Source of the DNA: BP-133 sp040756995 | GTDB taxonomy: Bacteria > Actinomycetota > Acidimicrobiia > IMCC26256 > BP-133 | DNA length: 61,863 nucleotides | Assembly (NCBI GenBank): GCA_040756995.1 | Contig: JBFLYK010000037.1 | Location: 1-61,863, forward strand | Reading direction: 5' to 3' | Part shown: positions 48,407 to 56,713 of the stretch, piece after piece | Numbering within the stretch: the stretch's first letter is position 1 | Layout: each line of letters begins with the position of its first letter | Position numbers and translations under genes: made by a program | The notes under the pieces: model-generated | What the model was told of the DNA's origin: nothing | What the model saw: only the letters and a program-made list of their open reading frames with translations | Database searches by the model: none

Positions 48407-49609
48407 ATGGGCTCGGCGGGCATCCGCGACCGCGTGGCGATCGTCGGCATGGGGTGCACGGCCTTCGGCGAGCACTGGGACCGGGGGGTCGACGACCTGC
48501 TGGTCGACGCCTACGGGCAGGCGTTGTCGTCGGCCGGAATCACCAAGGACGACATCGACGCCTACTGGCTCGGCACGTTCTCCTCGGGCTTCTCCGGCCT
48601 CACCCTGTCCAGGGCGCTCAAGCTCGACTACAAGCCGGTGACCCGTCTGGAGAACATGTGCGCCACCGGGACGGAAGCCTTCCGGAACGCCTGCTACGCC
48701 GTGGCCGCCGGCGCCTACGACGTCGTCATGGCCATCGGCGTCGAGAAGCTGAAGGACAGCGGCTACTCCGGCAACGCTCCGGTGTTCCCGCCGAGCGACG
48801 GCACCGACGTCCCGCTCACCGCCCCGGCCCGCTTCTCGCTGCTGGCCCCGGCCTACGCCGCCCGCTACGGGGTCGACCCGGCCGAACTGAAGGAAGTGTT
48901 CACCCGCATCGCCTGGAAGAACCACCACAACGGCTCGCTGAACCCGCGGGCCCAGTTCAAGAAGGAGGTCTCGAAGGAGACGATCGCCTGCTCGCCGCAG
49001 GTCGCCGGGCAGCTGGGGGTGTTCGACTGCTCCGGTGTGGCCGACGGGGCGGCGGCGGCCATCATCGTCCGGGCGGAGGACGCCGCCCGTTACCGCGCCG
49101 ACCCGTTGTACGTGAAGGCGCTGTCCTTCGTGGCCGGGACGGGCACCGGCGGGCAGGACCCGGAGTACGACTACACCACGTTTCCCGAGGTCGCCCGCTG
49201 CGCCGCCGACGCCTACGCCCAGGCCGGCGTCACCGACCCCCGGGCCGAGATCGCCATGGCCGAGGTCCACGACTGCTTCACGCCCACCGAACTCGTCCTC
49301 ATGGAGGACCTCGGTTTCTCCGATCGGGGAATGGCGTGGAAGGACTGCCTGGCCGGCGTCTTCGACCTCGACGGCGACCTGTCGGTCAATCCCGACGGCG
49401 GCCTCAAGAGCTTCGGCCATCCCATCGGCGCCTCCGGGCTGCGGATGCTGTTCGAATGCTGGCTCCAGCTGCGCGGCGAGGCGCCCGAGAACCGGCGGGT
49501 GGCCACCCTCGGCCGGGGCCGCAAGCTGGCGCTGACGCACAACCTCGGCGGATCGCCGGGCGCCTGCGTCACGTCGGTGGCGGTCGTCGGCTCCGAACCC
49601 TCGGCCTAG
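48407..49609 (+). CDS. Thiolase (lipid-transfer/SCP2-type), copy 2
   Basis: A 400-residue thiolase very like that at 33811. The nucleophile Cys85 is in 'ENMCATGTEA', followed by 'VHDCFTPTELVLMEDLGF' and 'SFGHPIGASG'. Long blocks are identical, for example 'ELKEVFTRIAWKNHHNG' and 'ACSPQVAGQLG'. No DUF35 gene is next to it, unlike copy 1, so it may share the DUF35 part of 32354 or act alone. The ATG at 48407 comes five bases after the MaoC stop. Gene duplication with distinct neighbours suggests two related substrates or two steps of one pathway. Confidence 0.93.
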   Translation: MGSAGIRDRVAIVGMGCTAFGEHWDRGVDDLLVDAYGQALSSAGITKDDIDAYWLGTFSSGFSGLTLSRALKLDYKPVTRLENMCATGTEAFRNACYAVAAGAYDVVMAIGVEKLKDSGYSGNAPVFPPSDGTDVPLTAPARFSLLAPAYAARYGVDPAELKEVFTRIAWKNHHNGSLNPRAQFKKEVSKETIACSPQVAGQLGVFDCSGVADGAAAAIIVRAEDAARYRADPLYVKALSFVAGTGTGGQDPEYDYTTFPEVARCAADAYAQAGVTDPRAEIAMAEVHDCFTPTELVLMEDLGFSDRGMAWKDCLAGVFDLDGDLSVNPDGGLKSFGHPIGASGLRMLFECWLQLRGEAPENRRVATLGRGRKLALTHNLGGSPGACVTSVAVVGSEPSA

Positions 49610-49635
49610 CCGCCGGGCCTGCTTCAATGGTGCGG

Positions 49636-50259
49636 ATGAGCTCGGTCACCTCGGAACCATCTGCCGCTCCGCTGTCGAGAGCCGACCGCAAGGTGCAGAT
49701 CCAGCAAGGGATCGTGGAGGCGGCGCTCGCCCTCACCGAGCGACACGGCGTCGACGGATGGACCATGCAGATGCTGGCCGCCGAGCTCGGGTGGTCAACC
49801 GGCGCCGCCTACCGGCACCTGGCGGGGAAGGACGCCCTGCTCGAGTCGGTGGCCATCGAAGTCCTTAAGCGGGTCGAGATCCCCGACACCGGCGACGGAC
49901 CCTGGGAGGAGCGGCTGCAGGCGCTGGCCTGGTCGACCTGGCGCCAACTGTCGAAGCAGCGGTGGATCGCCCAGTACATCCTCAACCACCAGGAAGCGGG
50001 CAAGTTCGCCAACCGCTTCTTCGGTGCGCCGCTCGTGGCCATCTTCGCCGAGGCGGGCTACGACCTGAACACCGTGTCGCTGCCCATCGGGCTGTACTCG
50101 GCTTTCATGTTCGGCAGCCTGTGCGGCTTCGAAGCCGATCCGTCGGCCCGGTCCCGTTCCCGCTCCCGCCGGATGAAGGGCTACAGCGCCGACGCCCACT
50201 TCGAATGGGGCCTCTCAGCGCTCATCGCCGCCATCCGGGCGCAGTCTCCCGGCGCCTGA
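49636..50259 (+). CDS. TetR-family transcriptional regulator, copy 2
   Basis: About 207 residues. The helix-turn-helix region reads 'ALALTERHGVDGWTMQMLA' then 'WSTGAAYRHLAGKDALLESVA'. The C-terminal ligand-binding part contains 'QYILNHQEAGKFANRFFGAP' and ends with an Arg/Ser-rich patch. ATG 49636 is preferred, but ATG 49627 in the same frame adds three residues. It follows thiolase copy 2 by 26 bases on the same strand and is a good candidate for the local regulator that recognises the inverted repeats upstream of the MaoC and acyl-CoA dehydrogenase genes. Confidence 0.88.
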   Translation: MSSVTSEPSAAPLSRADRKVQIQQGIVEAALALTERHGVDGWTMQMLAAELGWSTGAAYRHLAGKDALLESVAIEVLKRVEIPDTGDGPWEERLQALAWSTWRQLSKQRWIAQYILNHQEAGKFANRFFGAPLVAIFAEAGYDLNTVSLPIGLYSAFMFGSLCGFEADPSARSRSRSRRMKGYSADAHFEWGLSALIAAIRAQSPGA

Positions 50260-50270
50260 AGGGCGGGCGG

Positions 50271-51416
50271 TCAGCCCCGGTTCCAGAGCTGGGCGATGGC
50301 GGCTCGCCGTTCCCGGCGGGCGAGGCCCCGGAGGTCGGCGGTGCCGTGTTCGGTCACGACGATGTCGACGTCGTGACCGGGCGTGGTGACCGGGCCCTCG
50401 AGCCGCTCGACCAGCGTTGAGCGGTGGCCCCGGGAGGTCGTGGTCAGGGCGATGATGCTCAGGCCGCCCGGCTGGCCGGCGGCGGCAAAGGCGAAGTCGG
50501 GATGACCGCCGACGCCCCCGATGGTCGAGCCCCCGGCCGTCTCGACGTTGACCTGGCCGTCGAGGTCGATCTCGAGCGCCGTGTTGATGGCCACGAACGG
50601 GCCGTCGTGGCGGTCGGGCACGTGCGTCACATCGCAGGGATGCAGGATCGGTTGCCCGTCCGCCCATTCGTACAGCACGGCGCTGCCGGCCAGGTAGGCG
50701 GCCGCCGGTCGCCCGATGAGCAGGCCGCGGCGGGCGAGATCGACGACGGGATCGCTGAGCAGTCCGGACGAGACCCGGACGGGCCGGTCCAGGGCGGCGC
50801 AGGCCGCTTCGCCGATCGTTCCCGGCCCGAACTGGATGCGGGCGCCGTCGGGGACGAGCGCCGCCACCCGAGCGCCGATGGCGCGGTGCTCGTCGGTCAC
50901 CGCCGCCGGCGGAAGCTCGATGGCCGGCGCGTCGGATTCACCGATGACGACGACTCGCTCAGCCGGAAGGGGCGGGCCGGCATCGCAGGCGGGAAGGCTG
51001 CGCCGTTCCACGGCGGCCACGACCGCCCCGGCATGGACGGCCGCTCGCAACCATCCGACTTCACTGCCGAAGCGATGGCCGTCGGGCCCCGGAACGACTG
51101 AGGCGACGAGCACGTCGGGCCGTACGACGTCGCGCAGCAGCGCCGGCACGGCTCCCAGGCGGACGGGTAGGTAGCCCACCGCGCCGGCGTCGACCAGCCC
51201 GCGGAGGGCGAAGCCGCTCATCGTGGTGACGACCCGATCGAAGGCTGCGACATCGAGTCCCTCCAGCGCCCCGAGCGTCCACCCGAGGACGAGGCCGACG
51301 CCGCCCGCGGCCGCCGCGGCCCGGCTCAGGTCCGGCAGGAGGGAAGCCGGCGTGCCGACACCGTCAGCGAGGGCGACGGTGGCGCCGGGGCGGATCAGGT
51401 CGGCAAGGTCGGCCAC
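50271..51416 (-). CDS. Acetyl-CoA hydrolase/transferase family protein
   Basis: A 381-residue class I CoA-transferase of the 4-hydroxybutyrate/acetyl-CoA transferase type. It has a CoA-binding region 'IQFGPGTIGEAACAALDRPV' near 195-214, the probable catalytic Glu in 'NTALEIDLDGQVN' near 280, 'GGSTIGGVGGHPDFAFAA' near 295, and the C-terminal 'VTEHGTADLRGL'. It could recycle CoA from a short acyl-CoA product of thiolysis to another acid. The family's usual length is about 430; here the N-terminus is somewhat short. It converges with the TetR gene (11 bases apart) and stands 45 bases downstream of the binding-protein gene at 51462, which runs the same way. Confidence 0.88.
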   Translation of the reverse strand: MADLADLIRPGATVALADGVGTPASLLPDLSRAAAAAGGVGLVLGWTLGALEGLDVAAFDRVVTTMSGFALRGLVDAGAVGYLPVRLGAVPALLRDVVRPDVLVASVVPGPDGHRFGSEVGWLRAAVHAGAVVAAVERRSLPACDAGPPLPAERVVVIGESDAPAIELPPAAVTDEHRAIGARVAALVPDGARIQFGPGTIGEAACAALDRPVRVSSGLLSDPVVDLARRGLLIGRPAAAYLAGSAVLYEWADGQPILHPCDVTHVPDRHDGPFVAINTALEIDLDGQVNVETAGGSTIGGVGGHPDFAFAAAGQPGGLSIIALTTTSRGHRSTLVERLEGPVTTPGHDVDIVVTEHGTADLRGLARRERRAAIAQLWNRG

Positions 51417-51461
51417 GGCCCGAAGCTACCGCCTCGGGCCGAGGCACTCGGGCTTGCGCCA

Positions 51462-53015
51462 TCAGCCCTTGCAGTGGCGCTGGAAGTTGTCCGGGCTCGT
51501 CCAGGCGCCGTCGTTCACCACGATGGTGAACCAGCAGGACACCGGCGTGGCGTTCTTACCCTCGATGAACGTCAGCGGCTGGGTGATCCCGCCCAGATCC
51601 TCGTTGCGGAAGGTCCACAGGCCCTTCAGCACCGCTTCGCTGGTCGGGGGCTCCGTCATGTTGGCCGCCGCCTTCCCGAACACCTTGGCCGAGGTCCAGC
51701 CCGTCGGGCCACCCACTCCGGGCCGCAGGCCCTGGCCGAACTGCTTCACGGCCTGCTGGTACTCGTCGGTGGCGGGCGTGCCGGTCTGGAACCAGGGGAA
51801 GACCGGCGTGGAGGCCACGATGCCGGCCAGGTTCGGGTCGTCCTTCTGGGCGTCGACCACCAGCGAGTTGGCGGTGAGGAAGTTCGGCTTGAACCCCTGC
51901 CGGGCGCAGGCCGTGCCGACCCGGCTGATGCCCGCCGGATCGAGGAAGACGAGCAGTGTCTGGACTCCGGCGTTGCGGGCGGCGAGGCATTCGGCGGTGT
52001 AGTCGGGCTGGGCGATCGAGGCCCGAGCGGTGTAGACGACCTCGAAGCCCAGATCCTTGGCCGACTGGGTCGTCACCCGGGCGGCGGCGTTGCAGCCGTC
52101 GGCCTCGACACAGACGATGCTGCCGTACTTCTTGGCCTTGGGGAGCAGCATCTGGGCCCCGGCTCCGATGGCGGCGTGGAAATTGGCGTCACCGGTCGAG
52201 GCCTGTACGAAGTACATCGGGCTGTCGTAGAACCAGTAGCTGGCGCCCTCGTTCCCGATCACCGGCACGCGCTTCTCGGTGATGTAGTCGACGCTGCCCT
52301 TGCCGGCGATCGCCTCGTTGTTCATGACGAAGGCGATGACCTTCTTCTGTTCGATGGCGTCCTGCACCTGGGCCCGGTGCTTGGCCGGGTCGCCGCCGTC
52401 GTCGTAGACGAACAGCTTGACCGGGTGGCCGTTCAGGCCACCCTTGGCGTTGATCCACTTGACCCACATCTGGAGGCCGGTGACGTTGGGAGCGAGGGCG
52501 CCGCCGGCCGGCCCGGACAGGATGCCGATACTGGCGATGAGGACGGGGGAGTCGCCGGGCGGAACGACCTGGCCGCCGCCGGGCACCCCGGCGGCCGGGG
52601 CGGTCGTCACGGGCGACTTGCGGTCCGGGCCGGGGGCGGCGCCGCCGGGGGAGGACGGCTGCGCCGCCGCCTTGCCGCCACCGGTCGCCGCCGGCGCATT
52701 CGAACCGGTGGACCGGGCGGGACCCGTTGAACCCCTCGGGGCCGAGCCGCTCGCCGCCGTTCCACCGGCTGTCGCCGTGCTCCCGGACGGTTCGGGGGCG
52801 ACCCCCTTGACGGCGGCGGCGTCGCCGGCGGGGGCGGCCCCGGGGTCGACGAGGCCTTCGCCTGCCACTCCGGCGGCCGGGCCGCCGGTGTCCGCGGCCG
52901 GAGCGGGGTTCGAGGCGGCCTGGCGCTCCACCCGCGTGCCGCAGGCCGCAGTGAGCGTCGCCGCCAGAGCCAGGGCCAGTGCCCCCTGCGCCACCCGACC
53001 CGTCCGTCGCGTCAT
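51462..53015 (-). CDS. ABC transporter substrate-binding lipoprotein, Liv type (copy 2)
   Basis: A 517-residue binding lipoprotein. The signal peptide ends at the lipobox 'LTAACG' (Cys near residue 24). Then comes a linker of about 125 residues rich in Ala, Gly, Pro, Ser and Thr. The type I binding fold starts near 'VLIASIGILSGPAGGALAPN' and has 'WVKWINAKGGLNG' and 'VYDDGGDPAKHRAQ'. ATG 53015 is preferred to GTG 53021 because AGGGAGG at 53024-53030 has correct spacing to the ATG. A clear promoter lies upstream (53041-53069). Domain and linker architecture are as in the binding protein at the window start, so it probably serves the second Liv permease, which has none in its own operon. Confidence 0.93.
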   Translation of the reverse strand: MTRRTGRVAQGALALALAATLTAACGTRVERQAASNPAPAADTGGPAAGVAGEGLVDPGAAPAGDAAAVKGVAPEPSGSTATAGGTAASGSAPRGSTGPARSTGSNAPAATGGGKAAAQPSSPGGAAPGPDRKSPVTTAPAAGVPGGGQVVPPGDSPVLIASIGILSGPAGGALAPNVTGLQMWVKWINAKGGLNGHPVKLFVYDDGGDPAKHRAQVQDAIEQKKVIAFVMNNEAIAGKGSVDYITEKRVPVIGNEGASYWFYDSPMYFVQASTGDANFHAAIGAGAQMLLPKAKKYGSIVCVEADGCNAAARVTTQSAKDLGFEVVYTARASIAQPDYTAECLAARNAGVQTLLVFLDPAGISRVGTACARQGFKPNFLTANSLVVDAQKDDPNLAGIVASTPVFPWFQTGTPATDEYQQAVKQFGQGLRPGVGGPTGWTSAKVFGKAAANMTEPPTSEAVLKGLWTFRNEDLGGITQPLTFIEGKNATPVSCWFTIVVNDGAWTSPDNFQRHCKG

Positions 53016-53040
53016 CCGCACCGCCTCCCTTCCGATCCAG

Positions 53041-53069
53041 ATGGTAGGCCTCGCCGGACGGGATGTAAA
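53041..53069 (-). promoter_or_regulatory. Promoter TTTACA-N17-TACCAT for the binding-protein gene
   Basis: On the minus strand, TTTACA (53064-53069) and TACCAT (53041-53046) are 17 bases apart, the optimal spacing, and sit just upstream of the gene ending at 53015. The inverted repeat at 53065-53079 overlaps the -35. Confidence 0.6.
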
Positions 53070-53079
53070 CGGCCTTCAC
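53065..53079. promoter_or_regulatory. Inverted repeat GTAAACGGCCTTCAC overlapping the -35 of the binding-protein gene
   Basis: Arms GTAAAC and CTTCAC with a 3-base centre, four of six positions symmetric. It overlaps TTTACA of the minus-strand promoter. It lies seven bases from the better repeat at 53087-53101, so the divergent region carries two sites of the same spacing. Confidence 0.5.
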
Positions 53080-53086
53080 AGATTGT

Positions 53087-53101
53087 GTGAATCTTATTCA
53101 C
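53087..53101. promoter_or_regulatory. Inverted repeat GTGAATCTTATTCAC upstream of the MaoC/Ltp2-like operon
   Basis: Perfect six-base arms GTGAAT/ATTCAC around CTT. It lies eight bases upstream of TACCGT (53110-53115), a -10-like element for the plus-strand operon starting at 53149, so it covers the -35 position. Best-formed member of the 15-base group. Confidence 0.68.
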
Positions 53102-53148
53102 TTCCGTGGTACCGTGCTCAGCACGACCAACCAGGAGGCCAGATTCGG

Positions 53149-54330
53149 ATGGTGTGGGGATACGTTGACGACGAAGCGATCGAGGAAGCCCGCAGCCTGA
53201 TCGGCGTGCCGCTCCGCCGCGAGCGCAGCCGCTGGGTGAGCACGGCGACGGACGACGCCATCGATCACTTCGTCGAGGGCATCGGCGACAACAACCCGCT
53301 GTGGGTCGATGCCGACTACGCCGCCGGCACCCGGTGGGGCACCCGGCTCGCCCCGCCCACTTTCCTCTACGCAGTCGACCTCACGGTCGTGGCGCCCAAG
53401 CTGCCCGGCGTCCAGTGGCTTCACGCCGGTACCGATTGGACGTTCTATGACGTCGTCCGCCTCGGCGACGCCTACGACGTCTACGCCAAGCTCATCGACG
53501 TCCAGGTGAAGTCGGGCAAGTTCGCCGACAAGTGGGTGCTCCAGACCGGCCAGATCGACTACACCCGCCGCAGCGACGGCAAGCTGATCTGCCGGGCGCT
53601 CGGGCACACCGCCCGCACTCCCCGGGGTGAGCAGCTCGTGAAGAAGGACGGCACGAAGAAGTACGAGGCCCGCGAGCCGCAGCGCTACAGCGCCGAAGAG
53701 ATCGAGATGATCGAGAAGCAGATCCTCTCCGAAGAAGTGCGCGGCGCCGAGCCCCGCTACTGGGAGGACGTCCAGGTCGGCGACTCGCTCGGCCCGGTGG
53801 TGAAGGGCCCGCTCACCACGACCGACATCATCGCCTTTTACTCCGGCACGCTCGGCGCCCGGCAGTACGGCGGTGCCCACGGCAATGTGGTCCGCTACCG
53901 GCGCCGCCACGACGACTACGCCATTTCCGAGATCACCGGCGCCAAGGACTCCGCCGGCCGCGGTCACGTCGAACACAAGACCGGTGCTGACATTGTGGGA
54001 ATGGGCGGTGCCTACGACCTGTGTCCGCAGCGCCTCTCATGGGGTGGCCACCTGCTGACGAACTGGATGGGGGACGACGGCTTCCTCTACCAGTACAACG
54101 GCAAGGTGAAGCGCCCGAACCTCCTCGGTGACACCACCTGGTGGCGGGGAGAAGTCACGGGCAAGCGGATGGTCGAGGGCCGGCCGGCCGTTGACGTGGC
54201 GATCAGGGCCATCAACCAGCAGGATATTCAGACCGCCGAAGGCACGGCCGTGATCATGCTGCCGTCCCGGAAGCACGGTCCGGTCGAGGTTCCGCTGCCG
54301 CTGGAAGACGGGCCGGGCGCCCCCTTCTAA
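53149..54330 (+). CDS. MaoC-like double-hotdog protein
   Basis: A 393-residue protein with two hotdog halves. Residues about 15-150 are like the FAS1-type dehydratase N-domain ('GDNNPLWVDADYAAGTRWG'). Residues about 200-390 form a MaoC-like domain beginning 'RYWEDVQVGDSLGPVVKGPL'. In the first motif the His expected after NP is Trp (NNPLWVD), and the second half has no GDxNPxH, so the usual catalytic pair is not visible. A true hydratase activity is plausible but uncertain. An AGGAGG site at 53133 precedes the ATG. It leads the operon with the Ltp2-like protein, DUF35 protein, crotonase and double CaiB protein. In steroid side-chain loss the same three protein types (MaoC, Ltp2, DUF35) hydrate and then split the chain. 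Confidence 0.85.
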   Translation: MVWGYVDDEAIEEARSLIGVPLRRERSRWVSTATDDAIDHFVEGIGDNNPLWVDADYAAGTRWGTRLAPPTFLYAVDLTVVAPKLPGVQWLHAGTDWTFYDVVRLGDAYDVYAKLIDVQVKSGKFADKWVLQTGQIDYTRRSDGKLICRALGHTARTPRGEQLVKKDGTKKYEAREPQRYSAEEIEMIEKQILSEEVRGAEPRYWEDVQVGDSLGPVVKGPLTTTDIIAFYSGTLGARQYGGAHGNVVRYRRRHDDYAISEITGAKDSAGRGHVEHKTGADIVGMGGAYDLCPQRLSWGGHLLTNWMGDDGFLYQYNGKVKRPNLLGDTTWWRGEVTGKRMVEGRPAVDVAIRAINQQDIQTAEGTAVIMLPSRKHGPVEVPLPLEDGPGAPF

Positions 54331-54339
54331 TCTCCATCC

Positions 54340-55485
54340 ATGCACGCCATCATCTCCGGCATCGGCGAGACCGAGTTCTCCAAGGATTCCGGCCGGACCG
54401 AGCTGCGACTCAACGTCGAAGCGTCGCTCGCCGCCCTGCGGGACGCCGGGGTGGACCCGTCCGACGTCGACGGGATCGTGGTCCCGGCGCTGGTCGGCTC
54501 GACGGCCGAGGACCTGATGTCGGCCCTCGGCCTGGGGGACCTGTCGTACACCGCCTGCGTCCACATGGGCGGGGCCGGCCCGCTGGCGGCACTGGCCCAC
54601 GCCCGGCTGGCCGTGACCAACGGCCTCGCCCGCACCGTGCTGGTGAGCTTCGCCCACAACGGTCGCAGCGGCCCCAACAAGCTCGGCGCCAAGCCGCCCA
54701 CCCTCCAGTACGGCCAAGCGCCCGGCTACCGGCGCAACTACGAGGCGGTGCACGGCTTCGTGGTACCGGCGCAGTTCTACGCCCTGTGGGCGCAGCGCTA
54801 CATGTACGAGCACGGCTGGACGACGACGGAGCCGCTGGCGCACGTGGCCCGCATCCAGAGCGAATACGCCGTGCTCAACGGCCTCGGCCTGACGACGAAG
54901 GCGGTGACCGTCGAGGACCACCAGGCCTCACGGATGATCAGTTCCCCCTTCCGGCTCTACGACTGCAGCCGGGAGGCCGACGGGGGAGCGGCGCTGGTGG
55001 TGAGGGCGTCGGGGTCGCCGGCCACCGGGGACGTCGTGATCAGGGGCATCGGCGAGGGTCACCCGCCCCGCCCGGACCAGCCGCTGGCCCGCCGGCCGTT
55101 CCTGGCCTCCGGCATGGTCGGCGCCGCCCGCCGGGCGTTCGCCATGGCCGGTTGCACCCCGGCCGACCTCGACTTCGCCGAGCTGTACGACGCCTTCACG
55201 TTCAACGTCCTCTGGCAGCTGGAGCAGATCGGGATCTGCGAGCCGGGCGGGGCCGCCGCCTTCACCCTGGCCGGTGAGACGGAGCTGGGGGGCCGGCTGC
55301 CGGTCAACACCCACGGCGGGCTGCTGTCCCAGGCGCACGTCTGGGGCGTGGCCCACATCACCGAAGCGGTGAAGCAGCTGCGGGGCACGGCCGGGAAGGC
55401 CCAGGTCCAGGGGGCCCGGCGGGGGCTCGTGACCGGCAGCGGCGATTTCCTCGACTCGGCGGCCGCGATCCTGGAGCTGGCTTGA
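54340..55485 (+). CDS. Ltp2-like thiolase-fold protein (probable retro-aldolase subunit)
   Basis: A 381-residue thiolase-superfamily protein. Compared with the true thiolases at 33811 and 48407, the nucleophile Cys aligns with Gly78 ('HMGGAGPLAAL'), the 'HDCF' element becomes 'LYDAFTF' with Tyr283, and the 'GHPxGASG' loop is 'QAHVWGVAH'. Loss of the Cys with a Tyr at that place is what is known for Ltp2, the steroid side-chain aldolase that works with a DUF35 partner. The DUF35 gene follows directly (ATGA). It should therefore cleave a beta-hydroxy acyl-CoA by a retro-aldol reaction. The alignment was made by eye and needs checking, as a Cys73 lies five residues before Gly78. Confidence 0.85.
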   Translation: MHAIISGIGETEFSKDSGRTELRLNVEASLAALRDAGVDPSDVDGIVVPALVGSTAEDLMSALGLGDLSYTACVHMGGAGPLAALAHARLAVTNGLARTVLVSFAHNGRSGPNKLGAKPPTLQYGQAPGYRRNYEAVHGFVVPAQFYALWAQRYMYEHGWTTTEPLAHVARIQSEYAVLNGLGLTTKAVTVEDHQASRMISSPFRLYDCSREADGGAALVVRASGSPATGDVVIRGIGEGHPPRPDQPLARRPFLASGMVGAARRAFAMAGCTPADLDFAELYDAFTFNVLWQLEQIGICEPGGAAAFTLAGETELGGRLPVNTHGGLLSQAHVWGVAHITEAVKQLRGTAGKAQVQGARRGLVTGSGDFLDSAAAILELA

Positions 55486-55916
55486 TGAGCGACGCTCCGG
55501 CCTACAACAAGACGCTGCCCCGACCGCAGGAGATCGACCAGCCCCACTGGGACGGGCTGCGCCGCCACGAGCTGCTCGTGCAGCGCTGCTCGGGCTGTGC
55601 CACGTACGTCTGGTACCCGGCCGAGATCTGTCCCGAGTGCCACACCTTCACCCTGGAGTGGACGCCGGTGGTGGCCGCCGGCGAGGTGTACTCGTTCACC
55701 GTGCAGCACCAGCGCACGGGCTCCCGCTTCGACGAGGACATTCCCTACGTGTCGGCCGTCGTGCAGCTGCGCGACGCGCCGGAGGTCACCATGGGTGCCC
55801 GTCTCGTCGGGGTCGACCCGGAGGCGGTGCGGATCGGCCTGCCGGTGGTGGGGGACTGGCTCGACGCCACGCCCGAGATCACGCTCCTGCGCTTCCGACC
55901 GGAGGGCCCTGCTTGA
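55482..55916 (+). CDS. DUF35 OB-fold/zinc-ribbon protein
   Basis: A 144-residue protein. An N-terminal helix is followed by a zinc ribbon 'CSGCATYVWYPAEICPEC' (about 32-50) and an OB fold with 'GEVYSFTVQHQRTG' and 'VGARLVGVDPE'-like strands. Such proteins join thiolase-like enzymes into complexes and may bind the CoA part of the substrate. It sits between the Ltp2-like gene and the crotonase, overlapping both by a few bases, so the pair 54340/55482 is expected to be one enzyme. The other DUF35 in the window is fused to the HMGS-like protein at 32354. Confidence 0.92.
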   Translation: MMSDAPAYNKTLPRPQEIDQPHWDGLRRHELLVQRCSGCATYVWYPAEICPECHTFTLEWTPVVAAGEVYSFTVQHQRTGSRFDEDIPYVSAVVQLRDAPEVTMGARLVGVDPEAVRIGLPVVGDWLDATPEITLLRFRPEGPA

Positions 55917-56713
55917 TGACCGACACCGTGACCGCCGTCGTTCCCAAGGTGCTGACCGAACGGGTCGGTCACGGGGGCGTGATCACCATCAACCGGCCGG
56001 AGGTCTTCAACTGCGTCGACGACGACGTGTCGGCCGGGATCGAGGCCGCCCTCGACGAGTTCGAAGCTCGGGACGACATCTGGGTCATCGTTTTGACCGG
56101 CGCCGGCGACAAGGCTTTCTGCTCCGGGATGGACCTCAAGGCGTTCAACACGTTGGGGCCGAAGGCGAAGATCTTCACCGACCGGGGCGGCTTCGCCGGT
56201 GTCACCCACCGGAAGCTGACCAAGCCGACGATTGCGGCGGTGAACGGTGTGGCCCTCGGTGGAGGCCTCGAGATCGCCCTGGCCTGCGATCTCGTTGTCG
56301 CCGCCGAGCACGCCCGGCTCGGGTTGCCGGAGGTGAAGGTCGGGCTGGTGGCGGCGGCCGGCGGCATCACCCGGCTGGCCAAGCGGATCCCCCGGGCGTT
56401 GGCCCTGGAGATGGGCATGACCGGCGAGCCGATCGACGCCGCCCGGGCGTTCGAGGCCGGCCTGGTGAACCGGATCTGTGAGCGGGGCAAGGCGCTGGAG
56501 GAGGCCCTGGCCCTGGCCGAGTCGATCTGCGCCGCTTCCCCGGTGGCGGTCCGCCAGACCCGCTCGGTGATGCTGGCGTCGCTGGAGGTCTCCGATGACG
56601 ACGCCTGGCCACTGGCCCGGGCGGCAGCCAAGGCGGCCCTCAAGTCAGAGGACCTCAAGGAAGGCCAGCGGGCCTTCGCCGAGAAGCGGCCTCCGGAGTG
56701 GAAGAACCGCTGA
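55916..56713 (+). CDS. Enoyl-CoA hydratase
   Basis: A 265-residue crotonase. Unlike the other two in the window, it keeps both catalytic glutamates: 'GGGLEIALACDLVVAAEHA' and 'LPEVKVGLVAAAGG'. The oxyanion segment is 'FCSGMDLKAFN'. It should hydrate a trans-2-enoyl-CoA. The ATG at 55916 shares its A with the DUF35 stop. The gene's end overlaps the double CaiB start by 16 bases. Confidence 0.93.
   Translation: MTDTVTAVVPKVLTERVGHGGVITINRPEVFNCVDDDVSAGIEAALDEFEARDDIWVIVLTGAGDKAFCSGMDLKAFNTLGPKAKIFTDRGGFAGVTHRKLTKPTIAAVNGVALGGGLEIALACDLVVAAEHARLGLPEVKVGLVAAAGGITRLAKRIPRALALEMGMTGEPIDAARAFEAGLVNRICERGKALEEALALAESICAASPVAVRQTRSVMLASLEVSDDDAWPLARAAAKAALKSEDLKEGQRAFAEKRPPEWKNR

Noticed and set aside
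52189..53079. Minus-strand Arg/Gly-rich frame over the second binding protein linker
   Set aside because: It is a shifted frame of the low-complexity linker on the same strand; the lipobox and binding fold are in the frame ending at 51462.
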